Shown: one piece after another, positions 10,418-20,451 of the stretch
How the letters are laid out: every line of letters starts with the position of its first letter
Numbering within the stretch: the stretch's first letter is position 1
Assembly: GCF_947241705.1 (NCBI RefSeq)
Contig: NC_079262.1
Coordinates: 434,001 to 498,000, forward strand
Length of the DNA stretch: 64,000 bases
Source: Saccharomyces mikatae IFO 1815
Taxonomy: Eukaryota > Ascomycota > Saccharomycetes > Saccharomycetales > Saccharomycetaceae
Direction: 5' to 3'
Notes under the pieces: generated by a model
Told to the model about the DNA's origin: nothing
What the model saw: only the letters and a program-made list of their open reading frames with translations
Database searches by the model: none
Translations under genes and position numbers: made by a program

Positions 10418-11860
10418 TCAAGATTTATGGCCAGCATTTTTATCAACATCATCTTTCCAGCTCCCTTTGAACTTGTGTTCTACAAAAGCCATTTTGTCAT
10501 CACTCGATTGGGCTTCCATATGTCCTACACCTGGTGAGAAACTTGTTATTGGTAAAACCATTACATCATCAACAATGACGGGTTCTTTCAAAAAGCCAAA
10601 GAATTCCCAGGGCATTATATTTGACGCTTGCAGAGATTCTGATATTTTTTTATAAAATTTTCTTGTTGATTTCGACATTGCACCGCTATCAGCCTCTGCT
10701 GCTGGCGGGGTGGTGCTACCACTACCATCGTCGTTTTTATTTAGGTTCGGGTTGACCAGCAGGATATCATTGTTATGTTGGAGCGCATTGTTCATATACT
10801 CGAAAATGATATCAGAGAAAATGCCTGGCCCTGTCCAATCCATTATATCTGAACCTTCGATATTGTCACTGTTTTTCAACTCAGTATGCTTGTAATTCTC
10901 GTCATTACGTCTTTTGAGCCTGTAGTTTACGTTGTAGTCTTTTTCATATCTCAAATCGATCATTTCGTTGATAGGAACTCCTGGGTGTTGCACACTTGCT
11001 AAAGTTGTCGCAGTAATATTCAAGATCAATTCTCTTAGAATTGGATGACCTGGTTTAGCTTGTATAGTCCATTGACAAAACTGGATTCTACGGGCATAAT
11101 GATCATTCCAGTCATCTCTGTCTGGGTCAGCTTCAATACCAATGACCAGACCTGGTTGATGTGATATCTTATCACTTGTATGTGGGGAGCCTTTCCAATT
11201 CTTATAAGGAATAGGTTTGTTCGTATTTATCATGTCGCTCAACCATGAATCATTCTGGGAAGGCCATGTATCAATCGGCTTTAGAAGAACAGTATCAATA
11301 TCTGAATAAACACCACCCCTTGCAAATAATAATAGATATCTCAAGAAGTCCGCCTTCAGGATATTTATAGGCATCAATTTGAACGCTTTAACGACTAACG
11401 GAACGGGAGAATAAAGATTCTCCAAAAGCGGAATGATGGAATCATCTGGAACCAAAGAGTATTGGTAGTGCGGTGAAGATGAACCTGACCATGTTTTCTG
11501 ATAAGTTCTGAAAGTGGCGGGGAAATCATTATTATCAGTGCTAACTTTCCAGGTCTGCCATACCCTCTTCGGAATAGGAGACTGAGGATCATAAGGGAAT
11601 GCAAATGATAACTGATCGCGTAGATTGTGCATTTGATTCTTTTTTCTGTTGACTGCAACTTGCTTCCGCAAATCTATATCTTGTGAATGCGAAGTCGTGG
11701 GGAGAAGGGTTTTTCTATTATCATTTATACTAGGATAAAACTGAGAAACCAATCTTTTGTTTGACAGGTGAAACGACAACAAAGAGTAAACAAGAAGTAA
11801 AGCTACGATTATTGTCTTTGATTTTCTTGTGGCAAACAAATGGGTCAGCTTCCTAGACAT
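10418..11860 (-). CDS. OCH1: Initiation-specific alpha-1,6-mannosyltransferase Och1
   Basis: 480 residues, the same as S. cerevisiae. A type II Golgi membrane protein: short basic N-terminus, one hydrophobic anchor (about residues 16-30, KTIIVALLLVYSLLSF), a stem, then a GT32-type catalytic domain. The DXD metal and GDP-mannose motif is Asp187-Ile-Asp189 in RGGVYSDIDTVLLKP. Role: adds the first alpha-1,6-mannose to the N-glycan core in the early Golgi, starting outer-chain synthesis. It functions downstream of STT3 and CWH41, also encoded in this window. No sign of damage. Confidence 0.98.
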   Translation of the reverse strand: MSRKLTHLFATRKSKTIIVALLLVYSLLSFHLSNKRLVSQFYPSINDNRKTLLPTTSHSQDIDLRKQVAVNRKKNQMHNLRDQLSFAFPYDPQSPIPKRVWQTWKVSTDNNDFPATFRTYQKTWSGSSSPHYQYSLVPDDSIIPLLENLYSPVPLVVKAFKLMPINILKADFLRYLLLFARGGVYSDIDTVLLKPIDTWPSQNDSWLSDMINTNKPIPYKNWKGSPHTSDKISHQPGLVIGIEADPDRDDWNDHYARRIQFCQWTIQAKPGHPILRELILNITATTLASVQHPGVPINEMIDLRYEKDYNVNYRLKRRNDENYKHTELKNSDNIEGSDIMDWTGPGIFSDIIFEYMNNALQHNNDILLVNPNLNKNDDGSGSTTPPAAEADSGAMSKSTRKFYKKISESLQASNIMPWEFFGFLKEPVIVDDVMVLPITSFSPGVGHMEAQSSDDKMAFVEHKFKGSWKDDVDKNAGHKS

Positions 11861-12342
11861 GATGTCTTATTTTTCTTTCCTTCTTGAGGTTGCTCTTGCT
11901 GCTATTGGTATCGAAGCGAATTTGAAGAACTAAGATTACCTCCCTATTATAAATAGACAAGGACGCAGATGAGAAGGGGAATGTAGATTTGCGTGAGATT
12001 ATGGCCGGTATTTGAATAGGATAGAAACAATAGTTACCGAACCACCTTAATGTAGAAGTTTTTCAACGTTGCTGTCCCTGCAACGTTGAAAATACAAAAA
12101 GGCTCGCGCGATTGAGGCCCAGCCAATTCTTTTCGCGGTGGGCCGGCCGAATAGTTTGTGCAATTCACCCAAAGAAGAGAAATGATAGGCGTAAGAAGGT
12201 TGGATATTTTGTTATTATTCCTCCGCCGTATGTCAGAAGTCAGTATATGCATATGAATATACATAATATATAGACTAATATAGTAGATTGTGCAATTGCT
12301 AGCCGCCTTGAGTCAGCGTAGTAAAAAAGTACTGGTCGGCTC
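11861..12342. other. OCH1 upstream region with a long hairpin
   Basis: About 480 bases between the OCH1 start and the PNC1 stop, both genes on the minus strand, so this is the OCH1 promoter plus the PNC1 3' UTR. It holds the perfect inverted repeat listed separately and a GC-rich patch (about 12105-12150) that stands out in AT-rich DNA. A small open frame across it (12034-12264) is not convincing. Confidence 0.5.
12060..12092. repeat. Perfect 13-bp inverted repeat (hairpin) upstream of OCH1
   Basis: The arm TTTTCAACGTTGC (counting the T at 12060, through 12072) is followed by a 7-base loop TGTCCCT and the exact reverse complement at 12080-12092. It lies about 200 bases before the OCH1 start codon and 250 bases beyond the PNC1 stop. 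It could be a paired binding site or a structure in the PNC1 3' UTR. Function unknown. Confidence 0.85.
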
Positions 12343-12993
12343 TTATTTCTCCACGACGTTGACGTTGTGGGCCTTTAGCTCTTCCTTCACCTTGTTGATG
12401 ACTTCTGGATCATCACTGATGGGTCTTGTATAGTCCAGCAGGACGGTGGTCTTATAACCCAGTTCCGCGGCAGAGATGGCGGTGGCTTTCACACAATACT
12501 CCAAGGTTACACCGACAATATAAACCTCGTCTGTATGGTGCTTCTCTAAATACTTATTCATGTCAGTTTTGTGGAAATTCCAGATGTCATGGAAAGCAGA
12601 ATAGTACTCACGGTCAGTCAAGAAACCTTTGTCAACGATCTTCATATGTTTAGTGAGTACTTGGTCCATTATTTGGTCAACCAGTTGACTACCCCAGGTG
12701 TTTTTCACACAGTGTACGGGCCACAAAATACCCTCTTGAGTGGAATCATCACCTGGTCTTGGAGAACGGTACGTGTAACTTGAATAAGGTTCTTTATCCT
12801 TATGATTCTTTGCGAATGAAACGTGTCTAGAAGGGTGCCAGTCTCTGGTCACAACAATTCTGTGCCAGTCTCTATCGGCATCCTGCATCAACTCAGAAAT
12901 AGGATTGATCAATTCTTCACCTTTTGGAACAGTCAAGGAACCCAAAGGAGAAATAAAATCATTTTGCATGTCAACAACGATTAAAGTCTTCAT
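12343..12993 (-). CDS. PNC1: Nicotinamidase Pnc1
   Basis: 216 residues of the isochorismatase-like hydrolase fold. It converts nicotinamide to nicotinic acid in the NAD salvage pathway, and in yeast this relieves nicotinamide inhibition of Sir2. The catalytic triad is intact: Asp8 (VVDMQNDF), Lys122 (VDKGFLTD), Cys167 (TLEYCVKA). The zinc ligands Asp51, His53 (RDWHPSRH) and His94 (WPVHCVK) are also present. Cytosolic and peroxisomal in yeast. Regulation: four CCCCT stress-response elements sit 237-321 bases upstream, fitting the known Msn2/Msn4 control. Confidence 0.98.
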   Translation of the reverse strand: MKTLIVVDMQNDFISPLGSLTVPKGEELINPISELMQDADRDWHRIVVTRDWHPSRHVSFAKNHKDKEPYSSYTYRSPRPGDDSTQEGILWPVHCVKNTWGSQLVDQIMDQVLTKHMKIVDKGFLTDREYYSAFHDIWNFHKTDMNKYLEKHHTDEVYIVGVTLEYCVKATAISAAELGYKTTVLLDYTRPISDDPEVINKVKEELKAHNVNVVEK

Positions 12994-13229
12994 TTTTCTT
13001 TGTTCTGAATTTTTTTATTTTTGCTATAGTTGTAAGTATTTTTAGAAGAAAGTACAATCTATAAAATTTATTAAGTAATGGCTCTCAACCAGGTACCACT
13101 TTCAAAATCCACGTATGTTAATATATAAATATGACCATATATGATATATATATATACAGTTTTATTAATAGCAAGCCACTAGTACATCAAACTTATCTGG
13201 AGGCACGTACGTATTAGTACGAATGGAAA

Positions 13230-13314
13230 CCCCTGCCCCTTGTGAAACTTTTTTCGTAGTTCATTTTTTTCACTACGTAACACCACGCGGCGCCCCTTTG
13301 TGGGGCCTCCCCCT
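13230..13314. promoter_or_regulatory. Cluster of four stress-response elements (STRE) upstream of PNC1
   Basis: CCCCT occurs at 13230-13234, 13236-13240, 13293-13297 and 13310-13314. CCCCT/AGGGG is the Msn2/Msn4 binding core. Four copies match the number described for S. cerevisiae PNC1, whose induction by stress and calorie restriction is established. They lie between 237 and 321 bases upstream of the PNC1 start and could also act on YGL036W. Confidence 0.8.
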
Positions 13315-13423
13315 TTTTTTGCTTTTCTTTTTTCGGAAACATTCCGCGAGTACTAATCGTTTCAAGTGATAAACAAAGGACGTACTAAACGATGCACGTA
13401 TATAATGACAATAATATATGTGA

Positions 13424-13431
13424 TCACGTGA
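13424..13431. promoter_or_regulatory. TCACGTGA E-box (Cbf1-type) upstream of YGL036W
   Basis: A palindromic TCACGTGA, the best Cbf1-type site (CACGTG core, also usable by Pho4), about 200 bases before YGL036W. Motif match only. Confidence 0.45.
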
Positions 13432-13630
13432 AGCGTTAGAAATGACATTAAGGTGAGCATGTATTACCCTGTGTTCTGCTCCGATCTTAAACTTACATAT
13501 TTTTTCTGCTTGGATCTCGGCGGCAGTTTTCTTCTGTTTCACATAAGGAGGATCCTAGGAAAAACAGAAAAGAGAAAGCAATATTACGCAAATAACAACA
13601 ACATAACAGCATCGTATCCCAAGTATCAGA

Positions 13631-16426
13631 ATGCAAAAATGTGCTAGCAATGCACCATTGGTGACAGCAGCTTCTCAGATTTCTCAAGGCACCATCAACG
13701 CCCTTTTACAAGCTATTCTAAAGGCTTTCCATAAACTAGCTTCCACTGACAGCCGCAAGGATAATGATCCTGTCGAGATAGCTTTTAAACTCATAAACTC
13801 TCTTAAGTATTTACCAATTTCTGCTACTTTTAGTGACAGTTTTGATGCGGAACTAGGAAAGTTGGACATTTTTTCTCCCCTTCTGCAGGCTGCCGTTACC
13901 GCTGCTAATAATGGCAACATTATATGGGACCTTATAGCCGTGTTATATGCATATATTTCCATTCATAAGCAGTTCCACCCTTTGATCTTGCAAAATCTTG
14001 ATCTATGGAAAGATTTTATGGCTGATCATAATGGAGAAACCACCTCAAACGCGAATGAGGAGAGAGACTCGATGAAATTCGGTGTTTTGTCGCTTCTTTC
14101 CATCGTTCAAAATTTTGAAGAAGTAACTTCAGATTTATTCAATTTTTTAAGGCTCGGTTTGAGATATACCTTGCTTAAGATCTGGGTACCACAGTGGCAA
14201 AAATACGATTCTTCAGCAACAAATTTGATCAGTGGCGATGAAAAAATATCTAAATGGATAACGAAAGATTATCAAGTAGATTTTTTTATTATCACGTCAT
14301 TAGCATCGAAATCAACCCTAGAAGTTCTACCATCTCATTATTTTGCCTACAAGATCTCTAAGAGAATTTCTCATTTCCCAAACCTAATTGATTCGAAACT
14401 GTATCGATTCGCAATTTCTACAATAATGGAAAATGGCATTTCAGAGAATGGCAGCAGGAATGGCATTCACGGTTTTAATCTGAATGATTTGTCTTTTTGT
14501 TTTCAAATTTTAATGGAAGTTGTTGACCACCCCGAGTTAAACTATTTGCAGGAGAATCGATTAATTTTGTTACTTGAAATTGCATTGAATCATTTAATAT
14601 TGGTTCCTACACATTGTTTACATTCAAGTTTTGGTGAGTTAGGCTCTACTCAAAGTTTATCATCTACTTTAAATATTATTCAATTCCTCTTATCGAAATT
14701 TTTAATCAACATGGGTAATGTTTCACAATTAATTAACAAATCCAACAAGATATGCATCACCAGTAATAATAATAAAAATAACAGTAGTAACAATAACAGT
14801 TCTACTAGTAATAATAATAATAATAACAACAACAGCAACAGCAACAACAACAATAACAACAACAATAATAATGGTATAAATAACAATAATAGTGGTAATA
14901 ATAACAACAATATTAGCGGTAATACTAATAGGAAAAAGGACTGGACGCAATTGTATCACACAAATTACCAAATTCCATACTGGTTCGAGGACTCGATTTT
15001 ACCACCTATTCCTCCCATTTCAAAATCACTATTTACTTTCGACAAGAATTTAAGCTGCGAATCAGATTCAATTATGATTATAAAAGATTTACTACGTTGT
15101 CTGAACTTAACCATCCTTTTGACATCTAAACTTCTAAAAGACTATGACGATCTGAACATCAACGTATTGACTCAATCATCAGATTGCAAGTATGGTGAAA
15201 AAAACCATGTGATGATAGAACAATACATGCAGCTTTATCTTGTCCCATTATTTACTTCATTATTACTGGCTCAACAATTAAAAGACCAAGACCAAGACCA
15301 AGACCAGGAAAAAGAAAAAGACAAGGAAGAGAAAGAACAACTAAAAACGGAAGAGAGAGCAAATATACATCTCATAAATTCTTCTTCATCGAGAAAATTA
15401 TTCTCTCAGCTAATTTTTTTCAACTCATTGAAATTATGTGAACATTTGGTTATCAAGGAGAAAAATCTAGCGCTCTACCATTTGATCAGATTTACCACAA
15501 AGATTTCTCTAGATGACCTTACTTTACAAAAAATATCTATCAACTTGCTAAACCATTTATTCTTTCACCAAATAAGCGATGGAAGTGATAATGATAGCTT
15601 GATCCAAAAGCTATGTTTAAAGAACCAACTCTCCTTTCATGCTTTAAAGGATTATATCACATTATGGAATGATGGTTCTGCAGTCTACAGTGCATTTTAC
15701 AACGAGCTTTTCTTTGAAGAACAACCAAAGATAGAATCAATAAAGTTAACAATGTCTGATTTGCTAAAATTATTCCCTGACGATGACCAACCTGTGTTAT
15801 CTACTCCTCTATCTACGATAACTTCAGTAACCACAAACGATAACTCAATACCATTGCAATTAGTTTCGCAGAAGAATGCTGAAAGTTTCACTCCGTTATC
15901 AAAATACGATGCTTATTCATCCACCTCTTTTATACCGTCTACATCGAACAATGCTAGCTCTAACGCTAATAAGCAGCAGCCTCAAAACTCTACTCCATGT
16001 TCCTCCAACAGGTACTTGTTCAATAAAAGCAGCCTACTTCCTCAGGAAAGTAACGATGGTAACAAAAGCGGCAGCATACAAGGTTCTGGTTCTATGAATG
16101 ACAGTTATTCTCTTGACAACTCATTCAACACCACTAATACAAATATGACGAGACAACCAACTACGTTAACTAGAGCAACCGATGCTATGACAACCGCACC
16201 TACGACACCAACTTCATACAAGAACAGCAGTGGCAGCAATAATAACAACTTGTGGATTGAATCGCCAATGACAAATTTCAAAGGTTCTATTACCAATAAA
16301 AACACTAGTAAGAATAAAATAGTTAATACTGGTAAAAATTACATTTTAGGGGGCCATAATAAAGTAAAAAATAACAGCAGAGCTCAATCAATACACATAG
16401 ATGACTTTGAAAATAACAACAATTAA
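13631..16426 (+). CDS. YGL036W: Large protein of unknown function (YGL036W)
   Basis: A 931-residue protein matching S. cerevisiae YGL036W in position and orientation (about 909 residues there, from memory). The N-terminal 370 residues look helical and Leu/Ile/Phe-rich, suggesting a folded alpha-helical scaffold. Then comes a long Asn-rich tract (about residues 377-436, coded by AAC/AAT repeats at about 14762-14931). A second ordered part carries a charged run DQDQDQDQEKEKDKEEKEQ (about 552-571). A disordered Ser/Asn/Thr-rich tail fills about 750-931. No transmembrane segment, enzyme motif or zinc site is visible. I do not infer a function. Confidence 0.9.
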   Translation: MQKCASNAPLVTAASQISQGTINALLQAILKAFHKLASTDSRKDNDPVEIAFKLINSLKYLPISATFSDSFDAELGKLDIFSPLLQAAVTAANNGNIIWDLIAVLYAYISIHKQFHPLILQNLDLWKDFMADHNGETTSNANEERDSMKFGVLSLLSIVQNFEEVTSDLFNFLRLGLRYTLLKIWVPQWQKYDSSATNLISGDEKISKWITKDYQVDFFIITSLASKSTLEVLPSHYFAYKISKRISHFPNLIDSKLYRFAISTIMENGISENGSRNGIHGFNLNDLSFCFQILMEVVDHPELNYLQENRLILLLEIALNHLILVPTHCLHSSFGELGSTQSLSSTLNIIQFLLSKFLINMGNVSQLINKSNKICITSNNNKNNSSNNNSSTSNNNNNNNNSNSNNNNNNNNNNGINNNNSGNNNNNISGNTNRKKDWTQLYHTNYQIPYWFEDSILPPIPPISKSLFTFDKNLSCESDSIMIIKDLLRCLNLTILLTSKLLKDYDDLNINVLTQSSDCKYGEKNHVMIEQYMQLYLVPLFTSLLLAQQLKDQDQDQDQEKEKDKEEKEQLKTEERANIHLINSSSSRKLFSQLIFFNSLKLCEHLVIKEKNLALYHLIRFTTKISLDDLTLQKISINLLNHLFFHQISDGSDNDSLIQKLCLKNQLSFHALKDYITLWNDGSAVYSAFYNELFFEEQPKIESIKLTMSDLLKLFPDDDQPVLSTPLSTITSVTTNDNSIPLQLVSQKNAESFTPLSKYDAYSSTSFIPSTSNNASSNANKQQPQNSTPCSSNRYLFNKSSLLPQESNDGNKSGSIQGSGSMNDSYSLDNSFNTTNTNMTRQPTTLTRATDAMTTAPTTPTSYKNSSGSNNNNLWIESPMTNFKGSITNKNTSKNKIVNTGKNYILGGHNKVKNNSRAQSIHIDDFENNNN
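14762..14931 (+). repeat. AAC/AAT trinucleotide tract coding poly-asparagine
   Basis: About 170 bases made almost wholly of AAT, AAC and occasional AGT/AGC codons inside YGL036W. It encodes an Asn-rich, prion-like segment. Such tracts change length by replication slippage, so the length will differ between strains. Confidence 0.9.
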
Positions 16427-16638
16427 CTATCGCCAGTTAGACAATCAAAATATGTATTCTATATCAAAAGCATCCTCATCAAGACAGAATATGATAACTA
16501 TCAGAACATATGTTAACTTTATATTAATATCATTATTATTATTATTACTATTATTTATTAATTATTATTTATTAAATATTATTAATTCTTGTCTATTGTC
16601 TTTATATTATATTTGCTCCATCAAAGGTAGTCAGTGTA

Positions 16639-18156
16639 TCAGTCCGCGTGTGGGAAGGGTAATGGTAAACTTCGTATGGGCGGTAGCGTTTCCGATTCTT
16701 GAGCTTGTGAATCCGGTTGAGAAATCGGGGTTTGTTGGATTGTTATTGAAGTATTAGCAATGTTCATCCTTGGTGACAATAGTAACGGTGTTGTACTTAG
16801 CGAACTATTAGAATACATCATTTGACTCTGGTTTTTGTTTTGATTTTGATTTTTGTTTTGCAATTGCAGCAATGTATGCTGTTCCTGTTGCTGTTGTTGA
16901 ACGTTTAGCAACCTGTTGTTCAATTCTTTCTGGAAGTCAGGTGATGATGATGAGGAATGCAAATGATTTTGGTTCATTACATATCCCAGAGTATGCAGAT
17001 TCGTACCACTTGCGGATCTACTTCGCATTGCTGTCGGTGTGGATGTCTTCGATTTCTTTCTTGACTGCTCCTGTAAGTAGTCTTGGTCAAGATTATCGAT
17101 ACTGGAGTTGGACGGATCTTTTAACCCATCTTCCTCGTCTTCACCACCGGTAGTAAAGTCAGAATCTGATTCATTAGAATTCCTCTGACCAATCAACAAA
17201 TCATTCAGGCTTAATACTGAATTTGGTCTCTTCAGCTGTACTGAACTTTGAGTTTGTGCTCTGAAACTTCCGTTGGTGCTTGCGTTCACATTGTTTAACC
17301 CTTGAAAATCTGTCAAGGATCGCGGCCTTGGTAGTATGACGGTGTTTGAATAACGTTGTGACTGCGAGTTTTGCTGCTGCTGCTGCTGCTGCTGTTTTTG
17401 ATCAGGACCATCTATGAAAACAGTTCTGGGAGCACTATTAGCAATAGGTGTCATCATTTGTAAGGATGATAACGCGTTCAATTTCAATCTGCTGCCACTA
17501 TGACTGTTGCTCAGCGAAGAAAAAGTAGTGGGGGTAGATGTAGTTTGATAATTCATATTGTTTAGTGCCGATGAAGGAGGTGATTTCACCGATACGGGTA
17601 TTTTAGCCATCGCGCTAGGCGAGGAGGCCATGTATGCATCATTTCCACTAGTTTCGCCAATTTCGAATTTTGTTCTTCTACCCTTTCTAGTGGATGATCT
17701 ACTTGTATTTTCTTTGGGTGCAATAGCTATGGGAATCAAGGGCGAAAGCTGTTGTTGCGGTAATGATGGTGAAAAACTTGCCGTGTTCAAATCTGGTATA
17801 CTGGTAGCACTGGAGCTAGCACTGTTTATTGGAGAGCCAACAATCTTCTTCTTTCTGCCTCTTTTGCCTCGAGGATGGGAGTTCGTATGAATCCTCCTGT
17901 GTCTCGTCAATTCATCACTTCTGCTAAATCTTTTAACACATCCGGGGAAATCACAAGCATGAGGCTTCTCGCCGGTGTGTATTCTCATGTGCCTTGTCTG
18001 ATGTTCCAGTCTATGAAATGCTCTATGGCATATGGGACAGGCATGCGGTCTAGGCGCCTCTGACTTAGCAGTCGTTTTGGACTTGCTTTTACTGTCTTTC
18101 AATAGAGACCTATCATCGACACTAGACACTTGCGTCACTGGATATGGGCTTTGCAT
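16639..18156 (-). CDS. MIG1: Glucose repressor Mig1, two C2H2 zinc fingers
   Basis: 505 residues. Two adjacent C2H2 fingers lie near the N-terminus: Cys40, Cys43, His56, His60 and Cys68, Cys73, His86, His90, joined by a TGEKPH linker. Family knowledge: these bind GC boxes (SYGGGG with an AT flank). A basic stretch [11 protein letters not shown] follows. The rest is low-complexity, with Ser-rich Snf1-site regions, a polyQ run, a [10 protein letters not shown] block and a C-terminal effector motif [11 protein letters not shown] that recruits Ssn6-Tup1. Role: represses glucose-repressed genes and leaves the nucleus when phosphorylated by Snf1. It converges on YGL036W. Confidence 0.98.
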   Translation of the reverse strand: MQSPYPVTQVSSVDDRSLLKDSKSKSKTTAKSEAPRPHACPICHRAFHRLEHQTRHMRIHTGEKPHACDFPGCVKRFSRSDELTRHRRIHTNSHPRGKRGRKKKIVGSPINSASSSATSIPDLNTASFSPSLPQQQLSPLIPIAIAPKENTSRSSTRKGRRTKFEIGETSGNDAYMASSPSAMAKIPVSVKSPPSSALNNMNYQTTSTPTTFSSLSNSHSGSRLKLNALSSLQMMTPIANSAPRTVFIDGPDQKQQQQQQQQNSQSQRYSNTVILPRPRSLTDFQGLNNVNASTNGSFRAQTQSSVQLKRPNSVLSLNDLLIGQRNSNESDSDFTTGGEDEEDGLKDPSNSSIDNLDQDYLQEQSRKKSKTSTPTAMRSRSASGTNLHTLGYVMNQNHLHSSSSSPDFQKELNNRLLNVQQQQQEQHTLLQLQNKNQNQNKNQSQMMYSNSSLSTTPLLLSPRMNIANTSITIQQTPISQPDSQAQESETLPPIRSLPLPFPHAD

Positions 18157-20256
18157 AGTCAGAGTACTGTACTGCCTTTGATAGACTCAACTGTAAGTAT
18201 ATTTACAAGCAAATTATAACAAATGGTTTTCTTATCTTCTAAATGTTTTACCAAGGCTGCCTTACTTTTCTTTGTCTTCGTTAATGAATACCGGGGTGAA
18301 AAGAAAAGTTATAATAAATAAATTATCCGAGGACCATTATTTTCGTTTCTTTTTTCTGCTTGCTCTTTCCCCACTTTCCTCGTCCGGCCTGTTGTAAAAT
18401 TTTGTTGTTGCTTCCTTCGTACGTAGTTTTTCCGAAAAAAAGCGCCGCAGGACTCCGCCGCCACTCCAGGTTTTCCCGAAGTGGGGTGGCAGGTCACAGT
18501 CACTAGCAAGAACAAAGGCGACAAACAGAGCAGAGCACGTGGAGAGATAAACTCAAGAGCTTGCTTGATCAAATATGCTAACAAGCAAGTAAGCAGACTC
18601 ACGCCGCTCCGGAGTTTCCTAGATGGGCCAGCCAGTATTTGTTAACTGGGAAGCTATTACAAACGACTACTGCATCCATTAAAACTCTATACTATCGTAA
18701 TCGAGTTACACTGCTACTATCGTAATTACGCTTGTTTGTTGCTTCACTGTGGTGACCCAGGTTCTTATCTCTCACTACAATGTTTTTTAATTGCATAAAG
18801 ACCAACACGGGTTTCGAGAAAAATAGAGCGCATTTTGTGCGCTATCAGAGCGATGTTGCGAGTTAGGCACAAGAACCAAAATGATAAAAAATTGGTGGGG
18901 CCAAAACCCCGGACGTCAATCTTTACGCGTCAGTTTCGTTAGGCTAACTAAAAATTGACACGACCTGAGGGGTTGGAGTTGATTGTTTACCCTTGGTCTT
19001 GTTACATTGACTACTTTCCAATCCAAGTGGTTGCACTGTATTTTAACCATTTACAGTCCCTGTGTTCTCACGTGACGTGTATGAATTGTTAACACTACGA
19101 GTCCTTTAAATTCTTCTTGAAAAAGAAGGTAGTTAAATGGGCCAATTTGCGCCCTGCTAGAATGGATGTTAAAGTCAAGAAAAAGACAAGCTGGTTACGT
19201 AGGTCAGTAGTATATGTAGGCAGCATAGTAAAGACGTCATAGTGCAGAAGAAGAGTCGAACAAAAGAAAACACGTGTTCATTTTTTTTTGCCTCGGTATT
19301 GACAGGATCGGGAGATCTTGATATGATAATCCGCATGCTACTAAAGTGGGGCTTATGGTTCGCAGCACTGCACATGAGACGCAATCGTCGGCTATGAGAA
19401 AGTCACCTACTACTGAAGTGAAACTTATACATGGTTGGTAGATGGTTATTGGTAGTAGCTTTTTCGGTGACATTTAGCCTCACCACTGCAATTTTGGTCC
19501 TACCATAAGTATTATTGTCCTGCTATGTTTAATAGACGAGGAAAACCTTTAATGATATGAAGTGTGTAGCGCAGGAGCATCAATTGTCTGAGGCGGCTGA
19601 TTCCCCTCAAGCGATGATTTTGAACATCATACGAAGCTGATCTTACTACCTGGCGTCAGAATCGGCTAACATACTGCATTGGCCAGTTGATGGAGCTATT
19701 ATAGTGGCCCATTAAGAAGTAAATTAATATCAGAAAAAGGAATAGCGCAAGATATATACGCTATAAAACATAGGTAGACGGCTTGGGAAAGAAGCGGGCA
19801 CAATTTAAAACCTTAAGTAGACTGGTTGCACTCTTGAAGCAAGGTGTTAGCGACACACTTCAACAAATCCGCCTGTCAGAGTCGAGACATTTTTTAAGAT
19901 ACTGGGCTTCCTTACCAATCGTAGAAAACCTGAAAAGTTCCCGGATTCAGCCGATCGCTACACTTAATACTCAAAATTGTCTTGCAAGAGGCCAATTTTA
20001 AGGAGCGTTCAATGCTCCCTATTTAATAGTCGTTGACATCTATCCTGTGCTCTTGAGTTGACTGTTTATGCATAGCAATAGACTTATATGGCTACGCACG
20101 TTTGATTATACATGTTCCATTCTTTTTCCTTTTAAAATACTTGTGTTTCTGACCCTGCACAGCTTTTAGTAGCTATAGAAAGTCATCAAGAGTCAAAAAG
20201 GGCAAGTTGGGATATGCGGGTCGGTTGCTCGCCCGAATTTCCCTAACCTTTCGCCA

Positions 20257-20451
20257 TTAACAATTAGACTCTTCCTTCACATAAGGCTTGATACTATCAA
20301 TGTACTCGTGAAAATTCATGTAAAAATCAAATGCTGGATCTTGTGATGTTTTATTGTTGATATCTTGTATAAGTTTAAAAGATTTTATTTCGGCGGCTAA
20401 ATCTCTAACGAGTAGAATGGGCCTTTTACGCGACGAAAAAGAGAGGTGGTT
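20257..20451 (-). other. Unexplained protein-like open frame without ATG start
   Basis: A minus-strand frame of 64 codons plus TAA stop (20257-20259), bounded upstream by another stop at 20452-20454. The translation has a well-mixed, protein-like composition: RKRPILLVRDLAAEIKSF, then KLIQDINNKTSQDPAFDFY, then MNFHEYIDSIKPYVKEESNC. The only Met is internal and would leave 20 residues. I recognise no family. It could be a relic of a lost gene, a last exon whose first exon I cannot find (no donor or TACTAAC is visible upstream), or chance. It overlaps the HOP2 URS1 on the other strand. Confidence 0.3.
20390..20402 (+). promoter_or_regulatory. URS1 (Ume6 site) upstream of HOP2
   Basis: TCGGCGGCTAAAT matches the URS1 consensus bound by Ume6, which represses early meiotic genes in mitosis and activates them with Ime1 in meiosis. 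It lies about 120 bases before the HOP2 start, the usual place for this element, and fits a meiosis-specific gene. Confidence 0.9.

Larger units (their letters stand above)
12994..13630. other. Divergent promoter region of PNC1 and YGL036W
   Basis: About 640 bases between two divergent starts. It contains four CCCCT elements near the middle (listed separately) and a TCACGTGA box at 13424-13431, about 200 bases before YGL036W. A TATATATATATA-type run lies near 13140. No RNA gene or repeat element. Confidence 0.6.

Noticed and set aside
18309-18602. 97-codon minus-strand frame in the MIG1 upstream region
   Set aside because: Runs through the likely MIG1 promoter including GC boxes; no protein features.
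19783-20001. 72-codon plus-strand frame between MIG1 and HOP2
   Set aside because: No conserved motif, non-standard start; likely chance.
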